The notes under the pieces were generated by a model. That model had not been told where the DNA came from and made no database searches. It was given only the letters and a program-made list of their open reading frames with translations. Made by a program: the position numbers and the translations under genes. A stretch of DNA of 50,376 bases from DATCDR01 sp036510575. Its GTDB lineage: Bacteria; Actinomycetota; Acidimicrobiia; Acidimicrobiales; Bog-793. The DNA lies in contig DATCDR010000059.1 in the NCBI GenBank assembly GCA_036510575.1, positions 1-50,376 of the forward strand, given 5' to 3'. Shown one piece after another: positions 18,910-27,275 of this stretch; position 1 is the stretch's first letter, and the number at the start of each line of letters is the position of its first letter.

Positions 18910-19623
18910 TTGGTAGTGCCAACGGCCATAACGCCCGACCGAATTGTCTCGATGGAGCCGCGGCTGCAGCGAGTCACGTCGGCAGAGTTCGTAGCAACCG
19001 AGCTCCGACGGGCGATTCTCGAAGGTCAACTCCTGCCTGGAGAGAGAATTCATCAAGAGGATTGGGCGGAACGCTTCAACATGAGCCGGGCTCCCCTTCG
19101 GGAGGGACTGAAGCTGCTCTCCGATCAGCAGCTGATTCGCCACGACCCAAATCGCGGTTACTTCGTCGCTGTACTTCCACCACCTGAGGTCGCCCAGTTG
19201 TATTGGTTGCGCGTGCGCCTCGAGTCGGAAGTGTTTCGTACGATCATGCCGGCTACGAACGAGCAGATGGATCTGCTCTCGGTCGCGCTGGAAGAGTCGG
19301 TCGCCGCGTCCGCTAGGCGCGATGCGATAGCCGGCGTTGCGGCCGAACGCCGATTTACGTTCGGCATCTATGACCTGTCTCCGTTCGACTTTCTTGTACG
19401 TGAAGCAAAGCGTCTGTGGGAGATGACGGATCCATACCGCGTGGCGGTAATTCTGGAGGTGACACCGGACGGTTTATCGAACCTTCGAAGGCAGAGGACC
19501 AGTCAGCTTGAGGCAGTACGGCGCCACGATTCGGCTGAGCTCGTGCGACTTACTGTTGCTGAGCGAAATCGGCTGCTCGAGCGTCATCTGAGGAATTGGA
19601 AAGGACCAGCGCTCAGTATGTAG
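18910..19623 (+). CDS. GntR family regulator, FCD subfamily
   Basis: This 237-residue repressor starts at TTG, six bases after GGAG. The winged helix covers about residues 20-85, with GERIHQEDWAERFNMSRAPL and the wing DPNRGYFVAVL. The FCD effector domain follows (about 95-230). FCD proteins often bind a metal through Asp and His. Here the usual FH becomes FT (ERRFTFGIY), and the later His positions appear as RQRTSQLEA, so the metal site seems lost, as in the FadR-like group. Its position just after the Rieske and dehydrogenase genes makes them the likely target. Confidence 0.87.
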   Translation: MVVPTAITPDRIVSMEPRLQRVTSAEFVATELRRAILEGQLLPGERIHQEDWAERFNMSRAPLREGLKLLSDQQLIRHDPNRGYFVAVLPPPEVAQLYWLRVRLESEVFRTIMPATNEQMDLLSVALEESVAASARRDAIAGVAAERRFTFGIYDLSPFDFLVREAKRLWEMTDPYRVAVILEVTPDGLSNLRRQRTSQLEAVRRHDSAELVRLTVAERNRLLERHLRNWKGPALSM

Positions 19624-19865
19624 CGCGGTCGTGCTCGCTGTGGCGTAACCGTTGCCCTTCGATCTCGTAGATTCTCCGCTGGCATTCGTAGAGCTCAAGA
19701 TCTGCCATGGATGATTTCACCCGGCGAGATTGACAGAGTCGATGGCGGACTCGAGTAGCCCTAGGGAGCCCTCGCCGCCCGGTCAGTAATCTGTCCGTCT
19801 GCCGAGGCCTGCTGGAATGTCTGGTCACTAGGCCGTGTCTTCGACTACGCCAACAGGAGGTACTT

Positions 19866-20924
19866 ATGCCACCCCGAGTTTCGAGCGATCTGCTCCTCGT
19901 TGGAAGCCTGCCCGCCACCTCAGTCGAGTCGGCGCTGTCGCTTGCCGCGACGCTCTTTTCCGACGAGGTGTTCGCGATTCCAGACGGTGAACCAGGTCCA
20001 CGCTCGTCTTGGGTCGGATACGAGCGGGAGCGACTCGTGCGGCCACACCCCGACATTGAGACCACGCGAGAGACGCCATCTCCAACCGGCATTCCGCGCC
20101 ATGCCTACGAGACGCCAGTGTTTCAAATTCGTGAGGGAGTCACCGAGTTGCACTGGCAGACCTGGCCGCGAATCGACGATGCCATCGCCTCGTATCAGAT
20201 CTTCCAACGCCTTCGCGCAGATGGCGTCATACCGACCAGACTTCGATTTCAGGTCTGTCTTCCCTTCCCCTCGAGCGCCCTTAACGCTTTTAAGGATCAT
20301 TTCGCCGACGATTACGGGATTGCCGAACGAGGCTTCGAGGAGCTTGTGGGCCATGAGATCCAGCGACTGATCGAGGCCATTGCTCCGGCAGACCTCGCGA
20401 TTCAATGGGATTTGGCGTACGAGACACTCGACCTCGAGGGTGTTCTCGCCTGGACCTCCGAAGGTGCATGGGAACGGTTCGCGGGCCCAGTCACCCGACT
20501 GACGCGGCTCATTCCAAACGACGTGTTGGTCGGGTATCACCTCTGCTACGGGACGTTTCCCGAGTGGCCGATGTTCGAGGCGCGCGATCTCGGGCTGCTC
20601 GTACGCATGGCGAACTACGCGGTCGAGAACTCTGGACGCCCAGTTGATTGGCTTCATCTCGCCGGTCCGCGTTACCTCCGGAGCGAGGACGATCGCTTCT
20701 TCGCACCGCTCGCGGATCTGGTCCCTGGCGATGCTCGAGTATTCCTCGGGATCGTTCTCCCGATCGACGGTATCGAAGGCTTGGCTCGTCGAAAGGCAAC
20801 TGCGTCGCGGTATCTAAGCGACTTCGGAGTAGCGATGTACTGCGGCTTTGGGCGCCATCCGCTCATGGATGGCGAAGAGACGATGCGCGACCACAAACGC
20901 GTCGTTCAGTCGTTTCGAGCGTGA
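19866..20924 (+). CDS. MetE/UROD-superfamily zinc protein, possible thiol-methyl or CoM transferase-like
   Basis: This 352-residue barrel protein resembles the C-terminal half of cobalamin-independent methionine synthase. The MetE zinc ligands appear conserved: H225-x-C227 in VGYHLCYG and C326 in MYCGFGRHP. The entry GSLPAT near residue 13 matches the family's GS-x-P start. Relatives include MetE fragments and epoxyalkane:coenzyme M transferases, both of which activate a thiol on zinc. The N-terminal methionine-synthase half is absent. The gene lies downstream of the Rieske cluster with a 242-base gap. Start ATG with AGGAGG just upstream. The reaction is unknown. Confidence 0.7.
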   Translation: MPPRVSSDLLLVGSLPATSVESALSLAATLFSDEVFAIPDGEPGPRSSWVGYERERLVRPHPDIETTRETPSPTGIPRHAYETPVFQIREGVTELHWQTWPRIDDAIASYQIFQRLRADGVIPTRLRFQVCLPFPSSALNAFKDHFADDYGIAERGFEELVGHEIQRLIEAIAPADLAIQWDLAYETLDLEGVLAWTSEGAWERFAGPVTRLTRLIPNDVLVGYHLCYGTFPEWPMFEARDLGLLVRMANYAVENSGRPVDWLHLAGPRYLRSEDDRFFAPLADLVPGDARVFLGIVLPIDGIEGLARRKATASRYLSDFGVAMYCGFGRHPLMDGEETMRDHKRVVQSFRA

Positions 20925-20938
20925 CGTGAGCCGTCACG
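20920..20938 (+). terminator. Hairpin overlapping the stop codon
   Basis: Perfect 7-base arms CGTGACG and CGTCACG flank a five-base loop, and the TGA of the MetE-like gene lies in the left arm. There is no T-run, so it could be a weak or factor-assisted terminator or an mRNA 3' end protector. Confidence 0.45.
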
Positions 20939-21091
20939 GAGGTCGTTCAGCTGCGACCCCTCAGGGAGGTTCTCGAATCGGTTGAGCGTGCGATAGACGG
21001 ACTAGTGAGCCCGCAGCGAAACGCCGGTCCACAACTCTGCGCCAGCTGTCGCCCTGCGGAAGAAGGTGGAGGGTCATCCGCGCTGGTCCCC

Positions 21092-21402
21092 TTACTCGAT
21101 GGTCGTGATGTAGGCCCCTACGAGCGTCGCGGTCTGCTGTCGACCGCACCCTCGCGCCGCTCGGCGTGTCCATCCTGGAAGCGCGCAAAGGCCGCGGTCG
21201 ACGAGATCGGGTTCTCGTCGTCACCGTGATCGTGAAACGACACGTGCACGAATGAGTCGTCCGCGAGTCGCAGTACGAGGTAGCTCACGTTCGGCGGTCG
21301 GGTCGCTTCGAGTTCTGCGAACACCGCTTCGACTCTCCGCTGGTTTTCGTCCGCGTCCGCTGCGGACCGCGTTGCGCATCGAGTGACAAGGCGCTTTTCC
21401 AT
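21092..21402 (-). pseudogene. Small monooxygenase-like (ABM-type) protein, frameshifted near its end
   Basis: The ATG at 21402 opens a ferredoxin-like small protein: DENQRRVEAVFAELEATRPP, YLVLRLADDSFVHVSF, then NPISSTAAFARFQDGHAER. This pattern fits the antibiotic-biosynthesis-monooxygenase-like superfamily. The frame stops at 21118 after GAVDSRPRRS. In a neighbouring frame the expected last strand is present (RQQTATLVGAYITTIE) with TAA at 21092-21094. One indel around 21130-21145 would restore a protein of about 103 residues. It is either recently inactivated or misread. Confidence 0.65.
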
Positions 21403-21617
21403 GCCGTTACGCCGTTCTTCAGCGCGAGCGGGATCGGCTCGTCACGCTGTGACCCTATCGACGGGCAGTAAACGCTCCAGCGAATCCACTCCTTGCCAAA
21501 AAAGCGGGCCAAAGGAGCTCCCCGAACGTTAGGTCGCAGGCCGTTCGTGGTCAGGATTCGATCGATCTGGCGAGCCCGCCGAACACTGCGGGTTCGTGAC
21601 CGAGGTGCCACCCGCGC

Positions 21618-22202
21618 CTAGGAAGTCTCGGATATCACCACGACGCCCGAAGGTGCGTCGAGTGCCGCGACTGTGCGGATCGCAGCTTCGTTGATCTCGA
21701 TGCGCGGTCCATCGGGAAGATGTGACTCGTGATAGGTACCCGGCCCATAGAACTGTCCATAGCGCAGAACAACCCCGGCAGCAGCAAGAACAGCGCTCTC
21801 GAGATCGGCGGTAGCTAGTCCTGCATCTCCGGGTAGCTGCCAGGCGACACTTTGCGCGAGGAATCGTGATGCTCGAGCGGCCTTGGCAGCCGCGATCAGA
21901 TTTCTCGTGCCTTCCCGTCGGATCCGGGCATTCGATGCCCCGTACTCTGCGATTCGAGCCACATCGTCTGGTAGGTCCGTCAACTCGTGGAGTACCACGT
22001 CAGGGCGAAAGTCGACGACCGCGGCGCGGAGTGCCCGATTATCGAACACGTCGCACACGACCGCTGCGGCTCCGAGCGCCGAGATTGTGGCCGCCTTCTC
22101 CGGCGAGCGCGTCATGCCAGCGACGTCGTGGCCGGCCGCGGTGAGAAGTGCTGTCAGTCGAGTCCCGATAACTCCACTCGCTCCGGCGAGAAACACGCGC
22201 AC
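21618..22202 (-). CDS. Short NAD-dependent epimerase/dehydratase (extended SDR-like)
   Basis: This 194-residue protein begins MRVFLAGASGVIG, the extended-SDR NAD(P)-binding loop. It continues with the family's TRSPEKA, VVCDVFD and VLHELTDLP segments, and the YGxFYGPG motif (RYGQFYGPGTY). Full-length relatives have roughly 280-310 residues with a substrate domain. Here the chain goes directly from YHESHLPDGPRIEINEAA to VAALDAPSGVVVIS and stops. The canonical YxxxK is not obvious (SVAWQLPGDAG lies in its place), so it may bind NAD(P) without classical catalysis. It could be a naturally compact form or a shortened relic. Confidence 0.75.
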   Translation of the reverse strand: MRVFLAGASGVIGTRLTALLTAAGHDVAGMTRSPEKAATISALGAAAVVCDVFDNRALRAAVVDFRPDVVLHELTDLPDDVARIAEYGASNARIRREGTRNLIAAAKAARASRFLAQSVAWQLPGDAGLATADLESAVLAAAGVVLRYGQFYGPGTYHESHLPDGPRIEINEAAIRTVAALDAPSGVVVISETS

Positions 22203-22339
22203 GCACTCACGGTAATGCTGGCATCCCAGCAGCTGGGCGGATGCGTCATCTCAGCCGCTGCGTGCGAACTCAAACCACCTCGCGGGTCGCGTCGAGCGCT
22301 CGCGGTTACATGTGTCCCGCAGCGACCGCTCTCGTAGAG

Positions 22340-23155
22340 CTAACCCCGGCGCGGTGACCACTGCCATCGCCGCGCGGCAATGAATAGCCCCACGACTCCC
22401 CATATGGCCATGACCTCTAGATCGCCCCAAGCCCATGGTTGGGCACCGCCTGGCAGGTTGAAAGACGCCAACACGGCGGTGATGAGGTGACGAACCGGAA
22501 AGTACGCCGAAACGTTGGCAAGGGTCGTGCCGGGCTGAATCGGGAACCACAGCCCCGAGAACGCCAGCAGGAGGAAGAAGACGATGCTGATTATCGGGCC
22601 TGCGGCGTCCGCGTTCGGAACGAGGGTACTCACCCCTATGCCCAGCCCGGTGAAGCTCAGCATTCCCACGACGACGGTGAGGATGAAAGCCACCGCGTGG
22701 GTCGGGAGGTAGTCCCCGAAGCCGAGCCGGCCGACCGCCAAAAGAATCACCATCTGGAGGATGGCGATGACGAGCGTGCTCAAAAGGATTGCCGACAGCA
22801 GTGCCCAGGTGGGGACAGGGCTCAGCCGCAGGCGCTTGAGTAGCCCCATCTCCCGCCGGTTCACCAGGGTCTGGGCCAGCACGGTGAAGCACGCTGCCAT
22901 GACGCCGTAGGAGACGAAGCTGCCGAGGTAGTACTGCACCAGCTTGACGCTGCCGTAGCCGGCGCCAATCTTCGTGTTCCCGGCGATTGCACTCAGCATG
23001 ACAAGGAAGATGGTCGAGAAGCCCAGCGTGAAGAACGCGCCGATCGGATTGAGCCAGAAGCTCAGCTGCTCGTAGCGCACTTGGCGCGCCACCAACTTCA
23101 CGTCGTTGATGCCGTTGAAGGCACCCTTGGTTGGGGTCGAAGCGTCCGTGCTCAT
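22340..23155 (-). CDS. ABC-2 type transporter permease
   Basis: This 271-residue membrane subunit has six helices and the ABC-2 hallmarks: an amphipathic N-terminal part, the cytosolic coupling segment RREMGLLKRLRLSPVPTWAL, and a fifth helix region ending LLLAFSGLWFPI. The start ATG overlaps the stop of the upstream ATPase gene in ATGA (23152-23155), showing translational coupling. The pair resembles drug or glycolipid exporters of the DrrAB/NodIJ type. Confidence 0.92.
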   Translation of the reverse strand: MSTDASTPTKGAFNGINDVKLVARQVRYEQLSFWLNPIGAFFTLGFSTIFLVMLSAIAGNTKIGAGYGSVKLVQYYLGSFVSYGVMAACFTVLAQTLVNRREMGLLKRLRLSPVPTWALLSAILLSTLVIAILQMVILLAVGRLGFGDYLPTHAVAFILTVVVGMLSFTGLGIGVSTLVPNADAAGPIISIVFFLLLAFSGLWFPIQPGTTLANVSAYFPVRHLITAVLASFNLPGGAQPWAWGDLEVMAIWGVVGLFIAARRWQWSPRRG

Positions 23156-24078
23156 CGTCCGCTCGTCTCATCGTCGTCGAGCGCTTCGCGCGTCAACTTC
23201 AGATAGATGTCCTCAAGGGTGACCCGCACCACGGCTAGCCCGATGAGGACGTGGTCGTGGTCGAGCGCCCATCCCGTGAGCGTGTGCAAGACGCGTAGCT
23301 CGTCATCGGTGACGATCTGCACCAGGCCGTTATCGATCGACGTCACCGCGACAGGGACATCGGGCTCGGTGGCTCCTTTCGGCAGCATGAAGCGGATCGT
23401 GACTGCACCCGAGTCCCTGCCACCGATGGAGGTCGGGGTGCCGCTCGCCACGATCTCCCCGTGTGAGAGGACTGCCACCCGGTCCGCGAGCGCTTCGACC
23501 TCGTCCATGTAGTGCGTCGTTAGCAGCACTGTGGTGCCGCCTGCCGCGAGTCGTCGGATCAGGTCCCAAGAGTCCCGCCGACCCGAGGGATCGAGCCCCG
23601 TAGTGGGCTCGTCCAAAAAGAGCAGCAGGGGGTTGCCGATGACGCCAAGCCCCACGTCGAGGCGACGCTGCTGTCCGCCGGAAAGCCGCTTGACCCGGTC
23701 GTCCGCTTTCTCTTTGAGTCCAATCATCTCGATGACCTCCTCGACTGGACGAGGCGTTGGGTAGTAGCCAGCGTTGCGACTGAGCACCTGGCGGACGCTG
23801 TAGTAGGGCTCGACCGCGAGCTCTTGGAGCACGACGCCTATTCGGGTGCGGAGCCATCGCTGGGTGGCGCGTGTGGCCGGGTCGACGCCGAGGGTCTCCA
23901 CGTCGCCGCCGCTGCGGTCTCGAAACCCTTCGAGAATCTCGACCGTGGTTGTCTTTCCTGCTCCGTTCGGTCCGAGCAGGGCGAAGATCTCACCCTGTTC
24001 GACCTCGAAGCTCACGTCACGGACTGCTTCTACCTCGCCGTACGACTTGGCCAGGTGGCGCACGCTCACTGCTGGCAC
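23152..24078 (-). CDS. ABC transporter ATP-binding protein, DrrA type
   Basis: This ATPase of about 308 residues starts with the GTG at 24078, which has GGAGGT immediately upstream. The open frame to 24294 adds an arginine-rich stretch without a ribosome site. Walker A GPNGAGKTT, signature LSGGQQRRLDVG, Walker B LLLFLDEPTTGLDP and the H-loop TTHYMDE are intact. A C-terminal extension of about 90 residues (VTIRFMLPKG to DIYLKLT) is usual for DrrA-like exporters. It forms an operon with the permease. The divergent ArsR gene and the palindrome at 24298-24329 are close enough to suggest shared control. Confidence 0.92.
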   Translation of the reverse strand: MPAVSVRHLAKSYGEVEAVRDVSFEVEQGEIFALLGPNGAGKTTTVEILEGFRDRSGGDVETLGVDPATRATQRWLRTRIGVVLQELAVEPYYSVRQVLSRNAGYYPTPRPVEEVIEMIGLKEKADDRVKRLSGGQQRRLDVGLGVIGNPLLLFLDEPTTGLDPSGRRDSWDLIRRLAAGGTTVLLTTHYMDEVEALADRVAVLSHGEIVASGTPTSIGGRDSGAVTIRFMLPKGATEPDVPVAVTSIDNGLVQIVTDDELRVLHTLTGWALDHDHVLIGLAVVRVTLEDIYLKLTREALDDDETSGR

Positions 24079-24297
24079 GACACCTCCGGGCTGTCGATTG
24101 TCACCACTGCTACGCCCACGACCATAACCCGCCGGTGTCGCGGGTCCTCGGGACCATCCGCGCCCGAGCGAGCCTCTCGCCTCGGCGCGACACACAAATC
24201 TCCTAGCGTGCGCAATCGAAACCTCACCTGGACGGCTTACCTCCTCGCCGGCCCAGCATCGAGGAATCTCGCCTGGTCGGCGGACTCGGGTCACTTA

Positions 24298-24329
24298 TTT
24301 ACTTGTAGGTTAATTAGCCAACAAGTAAA
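24298..24329. promoter_or_regulatory. Large palindrome, probable ArsR operator
   Basis: Twelve-base arms TTTACTTGTAGG and CCAACAAGTAAA pair with one mismatch across the eight-base core TTAATTAG. The site ends 9 bases before the ArsR start codon, as expected for an autoregulated repressor. It also lies about 220 bases upstream of the divergent ABC operon. Confidence 0.72.
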
Positions 24330-24338
24330 GTAATAGGC

Positions 24339-24716
24339 ATGCCTACCACCGTCGCTGTCACGGATGACGAACTGGATGCCACATTCTCCGCACTCGCCGA
24401 TCGCACACGCCGCGGAATCCTCGCTCGCTTGAGCGAGGGCGATGCAACGGTCAATGAATTGGCGGCGCCATATGAGCTCACGCTGCCAGCGGTCTCGAAG
24501 CATCTCAAGGTGCTGGAGAAAAGTGGGCTGATCACGCGAACCAGGAACGCTCAGTTTCGACCCTGTCATCTAGAGGTCGACCGCCTCGTAGTGGCATCCG
24601 AATGGATTGAGAAGAACAGGCAGCTCTGGTCCGATCGCTTCGACGAGCTCGAGGTTCATCTTCGCGATCTTCAGCAGCGATCGGCAGGCTTCGCAGGGGA
24701 ACGCGCCGATGGATGA
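24339..24716 (+). CDS. ArsR family regulator (first ArsR-AHSA1 cassette)
   Basis: This 125-residue winged-helix repressor opens with FSALADRTRRGILARLSEGDATV, and the recognition helix is ELTLPAVSKHLKVLEKSGLI. There is no Cys metal motif such as ELCVCDL; it belongs to the non-metal ArsR branch usually found beside AHSA1 genes. The final codons overlap the next start by 8 bases (24709-24716), so the two are co-translated. No clear ribosome site precedes the ATG, and a leaderless or operator-proximal start is possible. Confidence 0.92.
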   Translation: MPTTVAVTDDELDATFSALADRTRRGILARLSEGDATVNELAAPYELTLPAVSKHLKVLEKSGLITRTRNAQFRPCHLEVDRLVVASEWIEKNRQLWSDRFDELEVHLRDLQQRSAGFAGERADG

Positions 24717-25164
24717 TGAGGAGAAGCTCGTGTTCATCCGTTGCTTCGACGCGCCTCAGGAGCTCCTCTTTCGTTGTATGACCGAAAAGGAGCACCTGAC
24801 TCACTTCTGGGGTCCGAAGGGCATGACTACGCCCATCGACAGCATCGTTGTCGATCTACGTCCTGGTGGAACGTTCGAGACGACGATGGTCAGCGAGCCC
24901 GACGGGAGTCGGTACACAATGACCGCCGCGTTCAGTGAGGTCAGGCCGCCGGAGCACCTTGCCTGGATCGACGCCAACACCGGCGTCGTCACAACCGCGA
25001 CGTTCACTTCGTTGGGTCCATTCCGGACCGAGATCGAGATCCGGCAGACCAACGTCCCGGAGTTCATGCGGTCGGCCGACGCGAGGGCCGGCTTTGTCAC
25101 TTCGTTCGATCGTTTCAGCGACTACCTACGGATCGCTGGGTCGGGAAGCGAGAAGCCCACATGA
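24709..25164 (+). CDS. AHSA1/SRPBCC domain protein
   Basis: This START-like helix-grip protein has about 151 residues: FIRCFDAPQELLFRCMTEKEHLTHFWGP, then the glycine turn LRPGGTFETTM, a strand ending PPEHLAWID, and the C-terminal helix with SFDRFSDYL. Such proteins bind hydrophobic ligands and are regularly encoded next to ArsR repressors. ATG at 24709 is chosen because it overlaps the ArsR gene. Its TGA overlaps the next gene's ATG (25161-25164). Confidence 0.88.
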   Translation: MDDEEKLVFIRCFDAPQELLFRCMTEKEHLTHFWGPKGMTTPIDSIVVDLRPGGTFETTMVSEPDGSRYTMTAAFSEVRPPEHLAWIDANTGVVTTATFTSLGPFRTEIEIRQTNVPEFMRSADARAGFVTSFDRFSDYLRIAGSGSEKPT

Positions 25165-25808
25165 GCCCGAGCGCGACCTCACGCGTCGAACTCTCGGGGA
25201 TGGTGGCCGGAGAACTCACCGACTTGGCGGAGGTGCTGGCGAACTTCGCGCCAGAGCAGTGGGACTCGCCAACGCTTTGTGCCGGTTGGCGAGTCCGAGA
25301 GGTGATTGCACACATGACGATGCCGACGCGGTCGTCGCCCTTCTGGTTCTTCGCCGAGATCGTGCGGGATCGAGGGAATATCAACCGTATGGCGAACAGA
25401 ATCGCGGTGCGTGACGCGGGTCTTCCAGCCGCTGCGCTCGTCTCGGCGATGGCGAGCGAGGACCTCCGTCGATGGTCTCCTCCAGGTGGCGGAACCAAGG
25501 GCGCGCTCGTGCACGCCGTCATTCATGGATTGGACGTCACCGAGGCCCTTGGTGTTGAGCGGACTGTCCCACCCGCGCGCCTGCGTGTGGTGTTGGCCGA
25601 GCTTGTGAGCCCGGCGAGCGCGAAGTTTTTCAAGCTAGACCTCGATGGACTTCGGCTCGAAGCGACCGACCTCGAGTGGTCAGCTGGCTCAGGTGACGTC
25701 GTCGCCGCTACGGCCCAGGACCTGGCGCTTGCCTTGAGTGGAAGGCGACTGCCGCCCGGCAGCCTGACTGGTGACGGTGCCGGAAGGCTCAGCGGGCCTT
25801 CCACGTGA
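25161..25808 (+). CDS. Maleylpyruvate-isomerase N-domain (DinB-like) protein
   Basis: This 215-residue four-helix-bundle protein is of the mycothiol-dependent maleylpyruvate isomerase/TIGR03083 type. The signature WDSPTLCAGWRVREVIAHM is near residues 34-52, and the second His group VHAVIHGLDV near 116-125, giving the likely metal triad. It is translationally coupled to the AHSA1 gene by ATGA. Members can transfer mycothiol or isomerise small acids. Here the role is unknown but tied to the cassette. Confidence 0.85.
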   Translation: MSPSATSRVELSGMVAGELTDLAEVLANFAPEQWDSPTLCAGWRVREVIAHMTMPTRSSPFWFFAEIVRDRGNINRMANRIAVRDAGLPAAALVSAMASEDLRRWSPPGGGTKGALVHAVIHGLDVTEALGVERTVPPARLRVVLAELVSPASAKFFKLDLDGLRLEATDLEWSAGSGDVVAATAQDLALALSGRRLPPGSLTGDGAGRLSGPST

Positions 25809-25897
25809 CGGCACCCGAGCGGAGCGACGGCCGTCGATCGGTCTCGCTAGACCGCAGGCTTCACTGATTTTCGGAGTGAGTAGCTGTACCTTGAACG

Positions 25898-25921
25898 TTG
25901 GACATCGTCGGCCGATGCCAA
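25898..25921. terminator. Possible bidirectional terminator hairpin
   Basis: TTGG-A-CATCG and CGATG-CCAA form a stem of nine pairs with one bulge and a five-base loop. It lies between the convergent MPI-like and alcohol dehydrogenase genes. There is no T-run. Confidence 0.35.
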
Positions 25922-25984
25922 GCTTGGCTCAGACCGAGCTAATAGGTGCCCTCGAAGCGGGTCGCCGCCATCCACCTACCCGGA

Positions 25985-27070
25985 TCAGAACTCGACGATC
26001 GCTCTTCCCGCGATCTGCCCGCTGGCGAGTGCGTCGCACGCCTCGTTGATCTGCTCGAGCGTGTAGCGCCGCGTAACCATTTGGTCCAGCGGCATCTTGC
26101 CCTGCTGGAACCAGCGGACAAGCAGCGGGAAATCTCGGTCGGGGATGCAGCAACCGCCGGGCGCGCCGCGGTACACCTTGCCACTGAACAAATTACGCAT
26201 CGGCAGGGTAGGCATGTCGCCGTGCGGCACGCCGACTAGTACCGCGGCGCCGCCCTCGCGCTCACCCGCCTCGCGCCCACGTGCGATTTCGAGAACCTGA
26301 ATCATGGTCTCGCCGACCCCGATGGCATCAAACGCGTAGTCGACGCCACTTGTCGGCTCGCCACCCATGAGCTCTCTCACACGCGCGACAGCATCGACCT
26401 CGCGCGAGTTGATACCGATCGTCGCGCCGAACCGTTTCGCGAATTCGAGCTTCTCGCTGTCGAGGTCGATGACGATGATCGGATCCGCGCTCAGGTTGGC
26501 GCACGCCTGGACGATCGAAAGTCCCACCCCTCCCACGCCGATGATCGCGACCGAGTCACCTGGGCGAACTTGAGCGGCGTGGAGCGCGGCCCCGGCGCCG
26601 GTCATCACCGCGCAACCGATGATCGAAGTCACATCTGTGGCGACCTCCCGGTCGAGTGGAACCACCATCTGTTGATCGGCCACCGTGTCGCGTGACCAGG
26701 TGAACGTGCCGGTCCAGGCAGGAGCGCCGAAGGTGACCAGCTGACCCTTGTAGGTGACTTGAGCCGGCGTTGGCTGCGGTGTCTCGCGCGTCGGATTTCG
26801 CGGCACCCAGGTCACCATGACGTGGTCACCTTCTTTCACGTGTGAAACGTCTCGGCCAACCGCCGTGACGACTCCGGTCGACTCGTGTCCGAGCACCATC
26901 GGCAACTTCGGCTCTGGTCGGTTCAGCTCATGAAGCTGCGAGTGGCACACACCCGTGGCGAACTGTCTGATTCTGACCTGGGTGGGACCCGGATCGGGCA
27001 GGTCAATCTCGTCGATCACCATTGGCCTTCCCGGCTCGACGTAGATCGCGGCTGGCGTCTTTATAGGCAT
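25985..27070 (-). CDS. Zinc-dependent alcohol dehydrogenase (MDR, class III-like)
   Basis: This 361-residue medium-chain dehydrogenase has the catalytic zinc ligands C42 (GVCHSQLH), H62-E63 (GHES) and C153 (IGCAVMTGAG). The NAD loop is GVGGVG at 178-183, with an acidic strand end (VIDLDSEK) that favours NAD over NADP. The four-Cys structural zinc lobe, normally around residues 90-115, is replaced by a Cys-free segment beginning TWVPRNPTRE. The family is close to NDMA-dependent and S-(hydroxymethyl)thiol dehydrogenases. ATG start. The VOC gene diverges 205 bases upstream. Confidence 0.88.
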   Translation of the reverse strand: MPIKTPAAIYVEPGRPMVIDEIDLPDPGPTQVRIRQFATGVCHSQLHELNRPEPKLPMVLGHESTGVVTAVGRDVSHVKEGDHVMVTWVPRNPTRETPQPTPAQVTYKGQLVTFGAPAWTGTFTWSRDTVADQQMVVPLDREVATDVTSIIGCAVMTGAGAALHAAQVRPGDSVAIIGVGGVGLSIVQACANLSADPIIVIDLDSEKLEFAKRFGATIGINSREVDAVARVRELMGGEPTSGVDYAFDAIGVGETMIQVLEIARGREAGEREGGAAVLVGVPHGDMPTLPMRNLFSGKVYRGAPGGCCIPDRDFPLLVRWFQQGKMPLDQMVTRRYTLEQINEACDALASGQIAGRAIVEF

Positions 27071-27275
27071 AGCGGCCTACTTTCTCGCGCTTGTTCGCGA
27101 AGTCTATTGGTCTTCGTTTGTGCGGTTCGTGTTGTTGCCCGAGAGCACTTGTTCGACTGCGATCGATGACGTGTCCAGGCCGGGTGTACTGTCCGCAAAG
27201 ATCCGCCGTCGCAATAAGCGCGGCTCGATTCGCTCAGGGTGACGCGGAGGCGGCTCCGCAGAGACGAGGTGTGAT

